Part shown: one piece after another, positions 14,851 to 25,480 of the stretch | How positions within the stretch are numbered: position 1 is the stretch's first letter | Layout of the letters: each line of letters starts with the position of its first letter | Assembly: GCA_021608145.1 (NCBI GenBank) | Contig: JAKIHM010000006.1 | Span: forward strand, 22,925-86,924 | DNA length: 64,000 nt | DNA from: Thermovorax subterraneus | GTDB taxonomy: Bacteria; Bacillota; Thermosediminibacteria; Thermosediminibacterales; Thermosediminibacteraceae | Direction: 5' to 3' | Translations under genes and position numbers: made by a program | The notes under the pieces: generated by a model | The model's database searches: none | Told to the model about the DNA's origin: nothing | The model's input: the letters and a program-made list of their open reading frames with translations, nothing else

Positions 14851-14880
14851 GATACAGCCCGCTAGAAAAAGGGCTGTATC
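14851..14880. repeat. Perfect inverted repeat in the leader of the FMN-repeat gene
   Basis: GATACAGCCC (14851-14860) and GGGCTGTATC (14871-14880) form a ten-base-pair stem with a ten-base loop in the 5' untranslated RNA. No T run follows on either strand, so it is not a standard terminator. Its loop-side CCCTTTTT can alternatively pair with the ribosome site of the gene. Confidence 0.8.
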
Positions 14881-14916
14881 TGGAAATAAATTGTTCAAGT
14901 AATCACTTTTACCAAT

Positions 14917-14945
14917 ATTATAATATATACAAGTATAAATTTCAA
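14917..14945 (-). promoter_or_regulatory. Sigma-A promoter of the FMN-repeat gene
   Basis: Minus-strand TTGAAA (14940-14945), 17-base spacer, TATAAT (14917-14922). It starts a leader of roughly 90 bases that contains the 14851-14880 inverted repeat. The rest of the 308-base intergenic region (14822-15129) holds this promoter, the repeat and the ferredoxin promoter; nothing else was recognised in 14946-15050. Confidence 0.78.
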
Positions 14946-15050
14946 TAAATTTTTTAAACTTAAGTTACAATATTTATACGTATCATCTAAAAACATCTCT
15001 CGGAAAAGGAGTTTTTGTCGGAGAAAGGGTCTGCAAAACATGCGGCTCTA

Positions 15051-15093
15051 TGTGAGGTAAATCACATCTTTACACTTCAAAACCTGTTATGAT
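15051..15093 (+). promoter_or_regulatory. CRP/FNR-type activator site with matching -10 box upstream of the ferredoxin gene
   Basis: TGTGA-GGTAAA-TCACA (15051-15066) is a perfect CRP-type dyad. A TATGAT -10 box lies at 15088-15093. If transcription starts near 15100, the dyad is centred at about -41.5, the class II activator position, and there is no good -35 box, as expected for an activator-dependent promoter. Confidence 0.6.
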
Positions 15094-15129
15094 TGAATTA
15101 GATTCAAGCAAGACAGGGAGGTTTCGAAC

Positions 15130-15891
15130 ATGGCAATAAGGAAAATAGTTCATATAGATGAAGAAAAGTGCAACGGCTGCGGGCTTTGCGTTCCGGCCTG
15201 CGCCGAAGGTGCCATACAGATTATAGACGGAAAGGCAAGGCTCGTCTCGGATAAGTACTGCGACGGGCTAGGTGCCTGCCTCGGCGAGTGCCCGAGGGGT
15301 GCGATTACTATCATCGAAAGAGAAGCCGAAGAATTTGACGAAGAGGCGGTAAAGGAACACATGGCCCGCAGCAAATCTGAACCCCCGGTGCATACCCATA
15401 TCCATCACGGATTTTCATGCCCTGGAAGCCGGGTGATAGACTTAAAACACAGTTCCGATGCAAAAGAAAACGTAAAAGTCCCGGAAAAATCCTTTTCCGA
15501 AGGCGATATCTCCATTAGAATCAGGTCCCAGCTTTCGAACTGGCCGGTCCAGCTCATGCTGGTGCCCGTGGAAGCTCCTTACTTCGACGGGTCCGACCTT
15601 TTGGTGACTGCAGACTGCGTGCCCTTCGCATACCCCAACTATCACTTGGAACTTTTAAAGGGCAAAAGTGTGGTCATAGGCTGCCCCAAACTCGATGACG
15701 GCAACTACTACGTAAAAAAGCTTGCAGAAATTTTCAAGCGCAACGACATAAAGAGCGTAACCGTAGCCCACATGGAAGTGCCTTGCTGCTACGGTTTGGT
15801 GAAGATTGTTGAAGAAGCGTTAAATCTTTCAGGGAAGGATATACCGCTGAACCTGGTGGAGATAGGAATTAAGGGAGATAGAAAGAATTAA
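15130..15891 (+). CDS. 4Fe-4S ferredoxin-type protein with C-terminal domain
   Basis: A 253-residue electron-transfer protein of a family common in anaerobes. The N-terminus holds a ferredoxin domain: C14-x2-C17-x2-C20-x3-C24 and a second cluster region C44-x5-C50-x3-C54 (CDGLGACLGECP). This spacing is unusual but recurrent in the family. A His-rich bridge (VHTHIHHG) and CPGSR follow. The C-terminal half (residues 125-250) resembles domains that carry Cys residues near VIGCPKLDD and MEVPCCYG. Strong AGGGAGG ribosome site before the ATG. It is divergent from the flavoprotein candidate, under a CRP/FNR-type site. Redox partner unknown. Confidence 0.85.
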   Translation: MAIRKIVHIDEEKCNGCGLCVPACAEGAIQIIDGKARLVSDKYCDGLGACLGECPRGAITIIEREAEEFDEEAVKEHMARSKSEPPVHTHIHHGFSCPGSRVIDLKHSSDAKENVKVPEKSFSEGDISIRIRSQLSNWPVQLMLVPVEAPYFDGSDLLVTADCVPFAYPNYHLELLKGKSVVIGCPKLDDGNYYVKKLAEIFKRNDIKSVTVAHMEVPCCYGLVKIVEEALNLSGKDIPLNLVEIGIKGDRKN

Positions 15892-15922
15892 AGAGCCATC
15901 CATAAGCTAGATGGCTCTTTTT
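15891..15922. terminator. Bidirectional terminator between ferredoxin and ligA
   Basis: AAGAGCCATC/GATGGCTCTT ten-base stem with a nine-base loop and a T tail on the plus strand; the A-rich arm gives a T tail on the minus strand too. It starts on the last base of the ferredoxin stop codon and serves the convergent genes. Confidence 0.88.
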
Positions 15923-15924
15923 AA

Positions 15925-17976
<2,052 letters not shown>

Positions 17977-17981
17977 TCATT

Positions 17982-20144
17982 TTATATCTTTACAAGAGGA
18001 GCGTACTTTAATATGAGGCGTTTTGTCCCTTCCGATGCAAAATTTACCGCTATTTCCGCATCTTCTCCCTTACCGTAGACGGCGGTTACCACACCTTCAC
18101 CCCATTTGGAGTGCTTCACCCTGTCGCCGGGGTTTAATTTTAACTCCTTTCGCTTCTCCGTTTCTGATGATTGTTTTATCGCTGACTTGAAGTGCACCAC
18201 CGGTTTTGCTTTTTTTATATCATCTTCAGGACCGATTTCCTTTAAAAGCCTTGCCGGTATCTCGTCGATAAATCTTGACGCCGAATAAAATGAGGTGTTG
18301 CCGTAGAGATTTCGCCTCCACGCTCTTGTCAGGTAAAGCCTTTTTTTGGCCCTGGTTATCCCCACATAGCAAAGTCTTCGCTCTTCCTCCAGCTCATCTT
18401 CATCGAACATCGACCTGGAATGCGGGAATATACCCTCATCCATGCCGCTTAAAAAAACCACCGGAAACTCGAGGCCTTTCGCACTATGGAGCGTCATCAA
18501 AACCACCGCATCTTTGTTATCGTCAAGCTCGTCCACATCGGAGACCAGGGCGATTTCGGCGAGGAAGTCCTGGAGGCTTGCTCCTTTATATTTCCTTTCG
18601 AATTCTTCGGCCACACCTACCATTTCTTTCAGGTTTTCTATCCTGCTCTGGGCCTCAGGTGAATTCTCGGCTTCAAGTTCTTCAATGTATCCCGTTTTTT
18701 CAAGAATATAAGCTATCAATTCCGGAATCGAAAGCGAATTTTGTTTTTCTATAAAATCATTAATTAGTCTCGCAAAATTCTTAAGTTTTGCAGATACTCT
18801 CGATGAAAAATTGTAAGCCTCCTCTTTTATTATGTCATATACGGACCTTTCATTTTCCTCCGCCACCCTTTTCAGTTCGTAGACTGTAGCCTCGCCTATG
18901 CCCCTTCGAGGCACGTTTATAATCCTCAAAAGGCTTACATCATCCGAAGGATTTGCCACAACCCTCAGGTATGCCATTATGTCCTTTATTTCTTTCCGCT
19001 GGTAAAATTTCAGGCCTCCCACTATCCTGTAGGGGAGTCCCATCTTCACCATCATTTCTTCCAGCACGCGGGATTGGGCATTGGTTCGGTAGAGCACCGC
19101 AAAATCTTTAAAGTTAAATTTCCGCGCGTTGACCAGCTTTTCTATTTCCCGGGCAATGAAGAACGCCTCTTCATGCTCGTTTTCCAGCGTGACAAGATAA
19201 ATTTTTTCACCTTTGCCGTTTTCGGTCCAGAGATTCTTCTTTTTCCTGCCCAGGTTGTGGCTTATCACGCTGTTTGCCGCATCGAGGATGTTTTGGGTCG
19301 AGCGGTAATTTTGCTCGAGCCTTATGACGGTAGCATCCGGAAAATCCTCTTCGAAGTCCAGGATATTCCGGATATCCGCACCTCTGAAGCTGTATATGCT
19401 CTGGTCGTCGTCCCCCACAACGCACAGGTTCCTGTGCTTTTCGGCCAGCATCTTTACGAGAACGTATTGCGCTCTATTTGTGTCCTGATATTCATCTACC
19501 AATATGTGCTTGAACTTCGTCTGGTAATGGTGAAGAACTTCGGGACATTCTCTGAAAAGCTCGACCGTCTTCATTATGAGGTCGTCGAAATCCAGGGCGT
19601 TCAGCTCCTTCAGTTTTTTCTGATAAAGTTCGTATATCCTCGCCAAAGTCTTTTCCCTTATGTCCTTTGCCCTGTCGTAGCACTCTTGTGGCGTAAGCAG
19701 CTTGTCCTTAGCCCTTCCTATAAAACTCAATACTGCTTGGGGTGAGTATTTTTTGTCGTCAAGCCCCATAGCTTTGACGGAATCCCTTGCCACTACCTGC
19801 TGGTCCTGGGTGTCGAATATTACAAAGTTCCTACTGTAGCCCAATCTCTCAATGTCTGACCTCAGGATGCGGACGCAAGCCGAATGGAAGGTGCTGACCA
19901 GCATCCCCTTCGCCCAGGGGATAAGTCTTTCGATTCTTTCTTTCATTTCCTCGGCAGCTTTATTTGTAAATGTTATGGCCATTATACTGCTCGGGTCTAC
20001 GCCCATGTGTTCAATCAGGTAAGCGATTCTGTACGTCAGCACCCGGGTCTTGCCGCTTCCCGCACCTGCCAGGACAAGAAGAGGCCCACCCGGATGTGTT
20101 ACGGCTTTCCTTTGCTCTTCGTTTAGTTCGGATAAAAAATCCAT
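17982..20144 (-). CDS. pcrA: ATP-dependent DNA helicase PcrA (UvrD/Rep family)
   Basis: Superfamily 1A 3'-5' helicase acting in repair and plasmid/replication-fork maintenance; 720 residues. Motifs seen: NEEQRKAV (Q motif), Walker A GAGSGKT, Ia FTNKAA, DEYQDTNR (motif II), GDDDQSIYSFRGA (III), QNYRST (IV), TLHSAKGLEF and a C-terminal KHSKWGEGVV tudor-like element typical of PcrA. Start at 20144: AGGAGG six bases upstream. The frame extends 19 codons further 5' through the upstream terminator, which is not coding. Confidence 0.95.
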   Translation of the reverse strand: MDFLSELNEEQRKAVTHPGGPLLVLAGAGSGKTRVLTYRIAYLIEHMGVDPSSIMAITFTNKAAEEMKERIERLIPWAKGMLVSTFHSACVRILRSDIERLGYSRNFVIFDTQDQQVVARDSVKAMGLDDKKYSPQAVLSFIGRAKDKLLTPQECYDRAKDIREKTLARIYELYQKKLKELNALDFDDLIMKTVELFRECPEVLHHYQTKFKHILVDEYQDTNRAQYVLVKMLAEKHRNLCVVGDDDQSIYSFRGADIRNILDFEEDFPDATVIRLEQNYRSTQNILDAANSVISHNLGRKKKNLWTENGKGEKIYLVTLENEHEEAFFIAREIEKLVNARKFNFKDFAVLYRTNAQSRVLEEMMVKMGLPYRIVGGLKFYQRKEIKDIMAYLRVVANPSDDVSLLRIINVPRRGIGEATVYELKRVAEENERSVYDIIKEEAYNFSSRVSAKLKNFARLINDFIEKQNSLSIPELIAYILEKTGYIEELEAENSPEAQSRIENLKEMVGVAEEFERKYKGASLQDFLAEIALVSDVDELDDNKDAVVLMTLHSAKGLEFPVVFLSGMDEGIFPHSRSMFDEDELEEERRLCYVGITRAKKRLYLTRAWRRNLYGNTSFYSASRFIDEIPARLLKEIGPEDDIKKAKPVVHFKSAIKQSSETEKRKELKLNPGDRVKHSKWGEGVVTAVYGKGEDAEIAVNFASEGTKRLILKYAPLVKI

Positions 20145-20160
20145 TTGTAACCTCCTACAG

Positions 20161-20192
20161 AAAAGTAGCGTGGGTTCCACGCTACTTTTTTT
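20161..20192 (-). terminator. Intrinsic terminator at the end of the yerC-type gene
   Basis: Stem GTAGCGTGG/CCACGCTAC with a three-base loop (20165-20185) and a short T tail on the minus strand. The TAG stop codon of the 20182-20490 gene is the first part of the stem, so the end of the reading frame and the terminator overlap. Confidence 0.8.
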
Positions 20193-20490
20193 TCTCATCA
20201 AGCTCCTTTAATCTTTCTAAAATCATTTTGTAGCCATCGGCGCCGTAGTTCAAAAAACGCTTGACCCTGCTTATGGTGGCAGTGCTGGCCCCGGTTTTTT
20301 CGGCAATATCGCTGTATGTAAATCCGGCTTCCAGCATCTCGGCCACCTGAAGCCGCTGCGCCATGGCCTTTACTTCTGCAATGGTGCAAATATCCTCGAA
20401 AAAGCGATAGCATTCTTCCTTCGTCTTCAAAAGCGTTATTGCCTCAAAGAGCCTATCAATGGCCGGGTCGGCCAACCTCTGGAGTTGCAT
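20182..20490 (-). CDS. YerC/YecD family TrpR-related DNA-binding protein
   Basis: A 102-residue helical repressor-like protein. The sequence EVKAMAQRLQVAEML followed by YSDIAEKTGASTATISRVKRFL is the TrpR-type helix-turn-helix signature. In Bacillus the yerC gene likewise neighbours pcrA-ligA (pcrB-pcrA-ligA region), so position and sequence agree. Target genes are unknown. It follows pepV with a 24-base gap and ends inside a terminator stem. Confidence 0.88.
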   Translation of the reverse strand: MQLQRLADPAIDRLFEAITLLKTKEECYRFFEDICTIAEVKAMAQRLQVAEMLEAGFTYSDIAEKTGASTATISRVKRFLNYGADGYKMILERLKELDEKKK

Positions 20491-20514
20491 TTTATCACTC
20501 CATAATTAAAAAAT

Positions 20515-21909
20515 TTAACTTACGAGTTCTAAAAGAACATTGGTATAAATCCTCAAGTTTTTCAAAAGGTCTTCAATCTCGATGTACTCGTCCTTTTCGT
20601 GGGCAACTTCTGGTTTCCCCGGAAAACCAGGTCCGAAAGCCACCGCGTTTTTGAACATCCTCGCGTACGTTCCGCCGCCTATTGAAAAACAGTAGGCCTT
20701 TTCTCCGGTAACCTTTTCGTAAGCCGCTTTCAAGCTCCTAACTATAGCGCTATCCTCAGGGACGTAATGGGGCGGATTGTCGGATATCTTTTCAACTCGA
20801 ACTCCCTCGATGAGACTTTCCCTTATTTTCGAAATCACCTCTTCCCCTTTATACTTTATGGGATACCTGATGTTTACGACGACCTCGCCTGATTTTTCAT
20901 CCATCCGGATTACTCCCACATTAAAGGTAAGCGGCCCCGATATATCATCGGAAAAATCGACTCCCAATCCCCTGCCCGTAGTATCAAGGCCTATTTTCTC
21001 GTTCAGGAAAAGAATGAATCGCCGCTGTCCTTCATCATCGATGTCGAGTTCCGAAAGAAAAGTTATGAGCTGCATTACCGCGTTTTTCCCCTTATGGGGT
21101 ATGCTTCCGTGGGCGGAAACGCCGTTAGATTTAATAGCAAATGTACCATCGACCTTTGAAAGCTCCATATCGTACCCGGTTCTTTCTTTGAATTCTCTGA
21201 ATCTTTCTTCTATGTATACGGCATCACCTTTTAAAACCGCTTCGGCGTAGTCCGGCACCATGTTGGGTCTGTGGCCGCCTTTCAAGGAGACGAGCGTTAC
21301 TCCTCCTTCTTTCGCTTTCTTGTCATTTTCAAAATCGCTCGTCAAAGAAAACGTAAGGATGCCTTTTTCGCCGTTTATAATCGGATATTCCGCATCGGGC
21401 GAAAAAGCCATGGTGGGCTCTTCGTCGTGTTCTAGGTAATATTTTACACATCTCATTCCGCTTTCTTCGTCGGTGCCGAATATCACTCTAACCCGCCGAT
21501 TGAATTTTACTCCCGCATCTTTCAAAGTTTTTAAAGCGTACAGGGCCGTCATGGCAGGCCCTTTGTTGTCAGCCGCACCCCTGCCGTAGATTTTTCCATC
21601 GTGGATTTCCCCGCCGTAGGGAGGATAGGTCCAGCCTGAGCCTTCCGGCACCACATCCAGGTGAACCAGTATCCCCACCATTTCGTCTCCTTCGCCCCAC
21701 TCGGCCCATCCCACGTAGTTGTCCAGGTTTTTGGTCCTGAAGCCGAAACTGCTTGCAAGGTTTAAAGCATAATCAAGGGCCTGTGCCACTCCTTCTCCGA
21801 AAGGCTTCCCTTCAAGCGGCGGTTCTTCAACGCTCCGTATCCTGATTATTTCGCAAACCGACTTTATCAGGGGTTCCACATTAAGTTCTATGGCCTTTTC
21901 AATCTCCAT
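20515..21909 (-). CDS. pepV: M20-family dipeptidase PepV
   Basis: Zinc-dependent cytosolic dipeptidase of the M20/Xaa-His (carnosinase-like) group, 464 residues. Metal and catalytic elements visible: ILVHLDVVPEG (His and Asp), GRGAADNKGP (bridging Asp), TDEESGM (catalytic Glu pair), PDAEYP, and the C-terminal GGGTYARMFKNAVAFGP with the last His in VAHEKDE. Strong AGGGAGGGG ribosome site eight bases from the ATG. Broad dipeptide hydrolysis is the family role. Confidence 0.92.
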   Translation of the reverse strand: MEIEKAIELNVEPLIKSVCEIIRIRSVEEPPLEGKPFGEGVAQALDYALNLASSFGFRTKNLDNYVGWAEWGEGDEMVGILVHLDVVPEGSGWTYPPYGGEIHDGKIYGRGAADNKGPAMTALYALKTLKDAGVKFNRRVRVIFGTDEESGMRCVKYYLEHDEEPTMAFSPDAEYPIINGEKGILTFSLTSDFENDKKAKEGGVTLVSLKGGHRPNMVPDYAEAVLKGDAVYIEERFREFKERTGYDMELSKVDGTFAIKSNGVSAHGSIPHKGKNAVMQLITFLSELDIDDEGQRRFILFLNEKIGLDTTGRGLGVDFSDDISGPLTFNVGVIRMDEKSGEVVVNIRYPIKYKGEEVISKIRESLIEGVRVEKISDNPPHYVPEDSAIVRSLKAAYEKVTGEKAYCFSIGGGTYARMFKNAVAFGPGFPGKPEVAHEKDEYIEIEDLLKNLRIYTNVLLELVS

Positions 21910-21952
21910 AAATAAAACCCCTCCCTTTTTAACGAGCGATAAAAAATTACCT

Positions 21953-22507
21953 TCAGCTTACGATAAGTTTTTTTATGGCATGCGTCAATAACGCAAAAGT
22001 AGTACCCAGAAAAGCACCGCTGAGCACATCGGAGGGGTAGTGCATTCCGGTGTATATCCTGGAAAATCCCACCAATGTGGCCAGCGAATAAATGGCATAC
22101 CTATATGCAGGAAAATAAAGGGAAAACACCACGGCCAGGCAAAAGCCCGCAACGGTGTGCCCGGAGGGAAAGGAGTGGTCTTTTAGAAGCTTTCTCCAGA
22201 ATGTGTTCACGTTGGGCAAAACCATATACGGTCTCTTCCTGTATATGCTCTTTTTAAAAATTTGCACTATTCCCTGGCTCCCCGTGAGGGCGAAAAAGGC
22301 TTCGCTTGCGGCAATCCTGGCTTCCTCTTTGCCAAAGATATAGAGAAAGGCACACAAAAGCACTGAAAATGTGGCACCGCCGAGATGGGTTATGCGCGGC
22401 ATTATCGCATCCAAAGGCCTGCACTTTATCCTTTGATTCAGGTACATAAAAAGATTTTTATCCTTTTGATGCAATCCCTCAATAATTTTACCCAGGAAAC
22501 TTCTCAA
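21953..22507 (-). CDS. PAP2-family membrane phosphatase
   Basis: Membrane lipid phosphatase, 184 residues, with the three phosphatase motifs KKSIYRKRPY, PSGHT and SRIYTGMHYPSD on about five transmembrane helices. Likely undecaprenyl-pyrophosphate or phosphatidylglycerophosphate dephosphorylation at the outer face; substrate not defined. A TTG start at 22507 is chosen since AGGGGG lies eight bases upstream and it avoids overlapping the preceding gene; the longer frame from 22528 has no ribosome site. Confidence 0.88.
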   Translation of the reverse strand: MRSFLGKIIEGLHQKDKNLFMYLNQRIKCRPLDAIMPRITHLGGATFSVLLCAFLYIFGKEEARIAASEAFFALTGSQGIVQIFKKSIYRKRPYMVLPNVNTFWRKLLKDHSFPSGHTVAGFCLAVVFSLYFPAYRYAIYSLATLVGFSRIYTGMHYPSDVLSGAFLGTTFALLTHAIKKLIVS

Positions 22508-22520
22508 AAAAGGCGACCCC

Positions 22521-22934
22521 CTACTCAACTATTTCCACAACTATGCCGTTCTTCTCAACGGCTTTTATCAAGGGATTGATTACTTCGCCGTTTTTTTGCA
22601 CATCAAAAGCCGATTGCATGGATTTGCCGACGATTATGTGGGTTATATGATTATTCCTCGCATAATCGGCCAAGGTCTGATATACCTTTTTCCCTGCCAA
22701 GATCGAAACCGTTCCTCCCAGATTTTTTGCCATTTCGAAAAGCTCCAGCAATATTTTGTGCTGCTTTAAATCCTTGTTCAGATCCTCCGATTTATTTACG
22801 TATACTACGCAAAATTCCCCTCCTAGCTCTCTTGCCCTTGCCGCCCCCCTCTTTATCAGCCTTTCGCAGCTCTTCTGTGGAGTCACGCATACCATTATCC
22901 TGTGCTCCACCGAGGGGTCAAAAATAATACCCAT
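22521..22934 (-). CDS. Universal stress protein-like (KdpD/UspA-type) protein
   Basis: A 137-residue alpha/beta protein matching the Usp domain found in KdpD sensor kinases: HRIMVCVTPQKSCERLIKRGAARA, then NHITHIIVGKSMQS at the nucleotide-binding end and a final IVVEIVE strand. It stands alone rather than fused to a kinase. The ATG at 22934 has AAGGGG seven bases upstream. Role unknown; ATP/AMP binding is possible from the fold. First gene of a run leading to PAP2 and pepV. Confidence 0.75.
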   Translation of the reverse strand: MGIIFDPSVEHRIMVCVTPQKSCERLIKRGAARARELGGEFCVVYVNKSEDLNKDLKQHKILLELFEMAKNLGGTVSILAGKKVYQTLADYARNNHITHIIVGKSMQSAFDVQKNGEVINPLIKAVEKNGIVVEIVE

Positions 22935-23019
22935 GGGCAAACCCCTTTCGTTCTGTGTAGTTCTCTTCTATTTCTATTATACTATGATTATAAAACTTTC
23001 AGCAATAAACACATAAAGT

Positions 23020-25409
23020 CTACTGAGAAATAAAAAAGCCGTCTGCTTTTTCCGCACTTTCTCGCATCGGGGGGATGCCATCGCCCATGGGTTTTATCGC
23101 TCTTTTTATCACCTCGTCCATAGTCTTCACAAAGACAAAGCAAAGGTCTTCTTTCACGTTTTTAGGCACTTCTTCCAGGTCTTTTATATTTTCCTCGGGA
23201 AGTATCACGGTCTTTATACCCGCGCGGTGGGCTGCCAGCACCTTTTCTTTTATTCCCCCGACAGGCAAGACCCTTCCCCTTAAGGTTATTTCCCCAGTCA
23301 TAGCCACAGTCCTGTCCACAGGACGTCCGGAAAGGGCGGAAATTAAGGCACAAGCCATGGTTATTCCTGCAGAAGGGCCATCTTTCGGTATGGCTCCTTC
23401 GGGCACATGAATGTGAACGTCGTACTTTTCGTGGAAATCCTCATCTATCCCCAACTCAGCCGCCTTGGACCTGACGTAGGTGTATCCCGCGTGGGCCGAT
23501 TCCTGCATGATATCTCCGAGCTTGCCAGTAAGTATCAGCTTTCCCTTTCCCTTCATGACTGTGGCTTCGACGCTCAGTATGTCGCCCCCCATTTCCGTCC
23601 AGGCAAGGCCGGTCGCCACCCCTACCTGGTCGGTTTCCTCGATGACTCCATAGCGAAACCTGGGAGTCCCCAGAAACTTTTCGACCATCTCGACGTCTAC
23701 ATCTACAGACTTTTTTTCCCCTTCTACCACTGACCTGGCGACTTTACGGCATATACTTGCTATTTCCCGCTCTAAGTTCCTCACGCCGGCTTCTCGCGTA
23801 TAGTTGCGGATGATGTGTACCAGGGCTTCATCGGAAAACACCAGATTCTCGGCATTTAGACCATGTTCTTCTATCTGCCGGGGGATTAAATGGAGCTTGG
23901 CTATTTGAAGTTTCTCGTGCTCGGTGTACCCCGGAATTGATATGACTTCCATGCGGTCAAGGAGGGGTCTTGGAATGTTAAACAGAGTATTGGCAGTAGC
24001 TATAAACAATACTTTCGAAAGGTCAAAAGGAATTTCTATGTAGTGGTCGGAAAAGCTGTGATTTTGCTCGGGGTCAAGCACTTCCAGCAAAGCGGCGGTC
24101 GGGTCTCCTCGAAAGTCAGAGCTCATCTTATCGACTTCATCGAGCAGGAACACGGGGTTTTTGGTGCCCGCTTGCCTTATCCCTTGAATTATCCTGCCGG
24201 GAAGCGCTCCAACATACGTTCTCCTGTGCCCGCGGATCTCAGCTTCATCCCTAACCCCCCCCCAAGTGACACCCTTACGAACTTCCTTCCCATGGCCTTC
24301 GCTATGGACCTGGCCAAGGATGTCTTGCCCACTCCCGGAGGACCCACAAGGCAAAGTATAGGCGATTTCATGGCTCCCGCGAGCTTTCTTACCGCAAGAA
24401 ATTCCAGAATTCGCTCCTTCACCTTTTCAAGTCCATAGTGCCCCTCGTCCAAAACTTTTTGCGCCGATTTGACATCCAAGACATCCTCTGTAAAGTTGTT
24501 CCAGGGAAGGGCGACAATCCAGTCCAGATAATTTCTTATGACCGCCACCTCAGCCGACACCGGGGGAGTCCTCTCAAGTCTTTCCACTTCCTTCAATACC
24601 TTTTGCTCAAGCTCATCCGGAAGATTTAAGGCCTTTATCTTTTTTCGATACTCGTTGGCTTCCTGCGTCTTTTCGTCCTGTTCCCCTAGTTCCTGCTGTA
24701 TGGCTTTTATCTGTTCTCTGAGGTAAAATTCTTTCTGAGATTTTTCCAGCTGTTTTTTCACCCGGTTATTAATCTTTTTTTCCAGCTCAAGAATTTCTAT
24801 TTCTCTTGTGAGAATCTCGAAGAGGATTCTGAGCCTTTCTTTTACATCTACTGTCTCTAATATCTTTTGCTTGTCTTCGATTTTCAGATTGAGGTGAGAT
24901 GCCACGGCATCGGCAAAACGGCCGGGATTTTTTATATTACCTATCGAAATCAAGGCCTCCGGACTCACCTTATGGTTTAATTCGACATAATTTTCAAAAA
25001 GGTTCATCGTGCTTCGCATGAGGGCTTCTTCTTCGGGGCCAATTTCCATATCGTGTTCGAATATTTCGGTAACCCTTACTTTGAAAAAGGGTTCTGTCTT
25101 TATATATTCTTCTATCAGGGCCCGGTTGAGTCCCTCCACCATCACCCTTATAGTATCGCCTGGCATTTTTAAAAGCTGCTTTATCTTGGCCACCGTCCCT
25201 GTCGCATATATGTCTTCCGGCACGGGGAAGTCTACCCTTGCATCTTTCTGGGCAACAAGAAGAATTTTTTCGTCGGCCACCATAGCTTCTTCCAGGGCTT
25301 CGATGGACTTGTCCCTGCCAACGTCGAAATGAAGTATCATTTTCGGGAAAACTAGAAGGCCTCTAAGGGGCAGAAGCGGCAAGATTCTTATGTTCTTTTC
25401 CCTTTTCAC
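23020..25409 (-). pseudogene. lonA: ATP-dependent protease Lon, reading frame broken in a G9 run
   Basis: The two halves of LonA are in different frames: residues 1 to about 388 from the GTG at 25409 (LAN domain, coiled coil, Walker A GPPGVGKT), and the rest of the AAA+ and protease domains ([21 protein letters not shown], catalytic S in [10 protein letters not shown] and K in [11 protein letters not shown]) in the second frame ending at 23020. They meet at nine consecutive C (24255-24263, G on the coding strand). Family sequence expects [10 protein letters not shown], which needs seven G. Restored, the protein would be about 795 residues, normal for Lon. The break may be a real mutation, slippage-based switching, or a homopolymer sequencing error. 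Partner lonB is intact. Confidence 0.88.
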
Positions 25410-25480
25410 AAAATTTCCCCCTGCATATTTTCACATAATTGGATTATATTCCTCCTAACTTTTTATTCGATAAAATCTTT

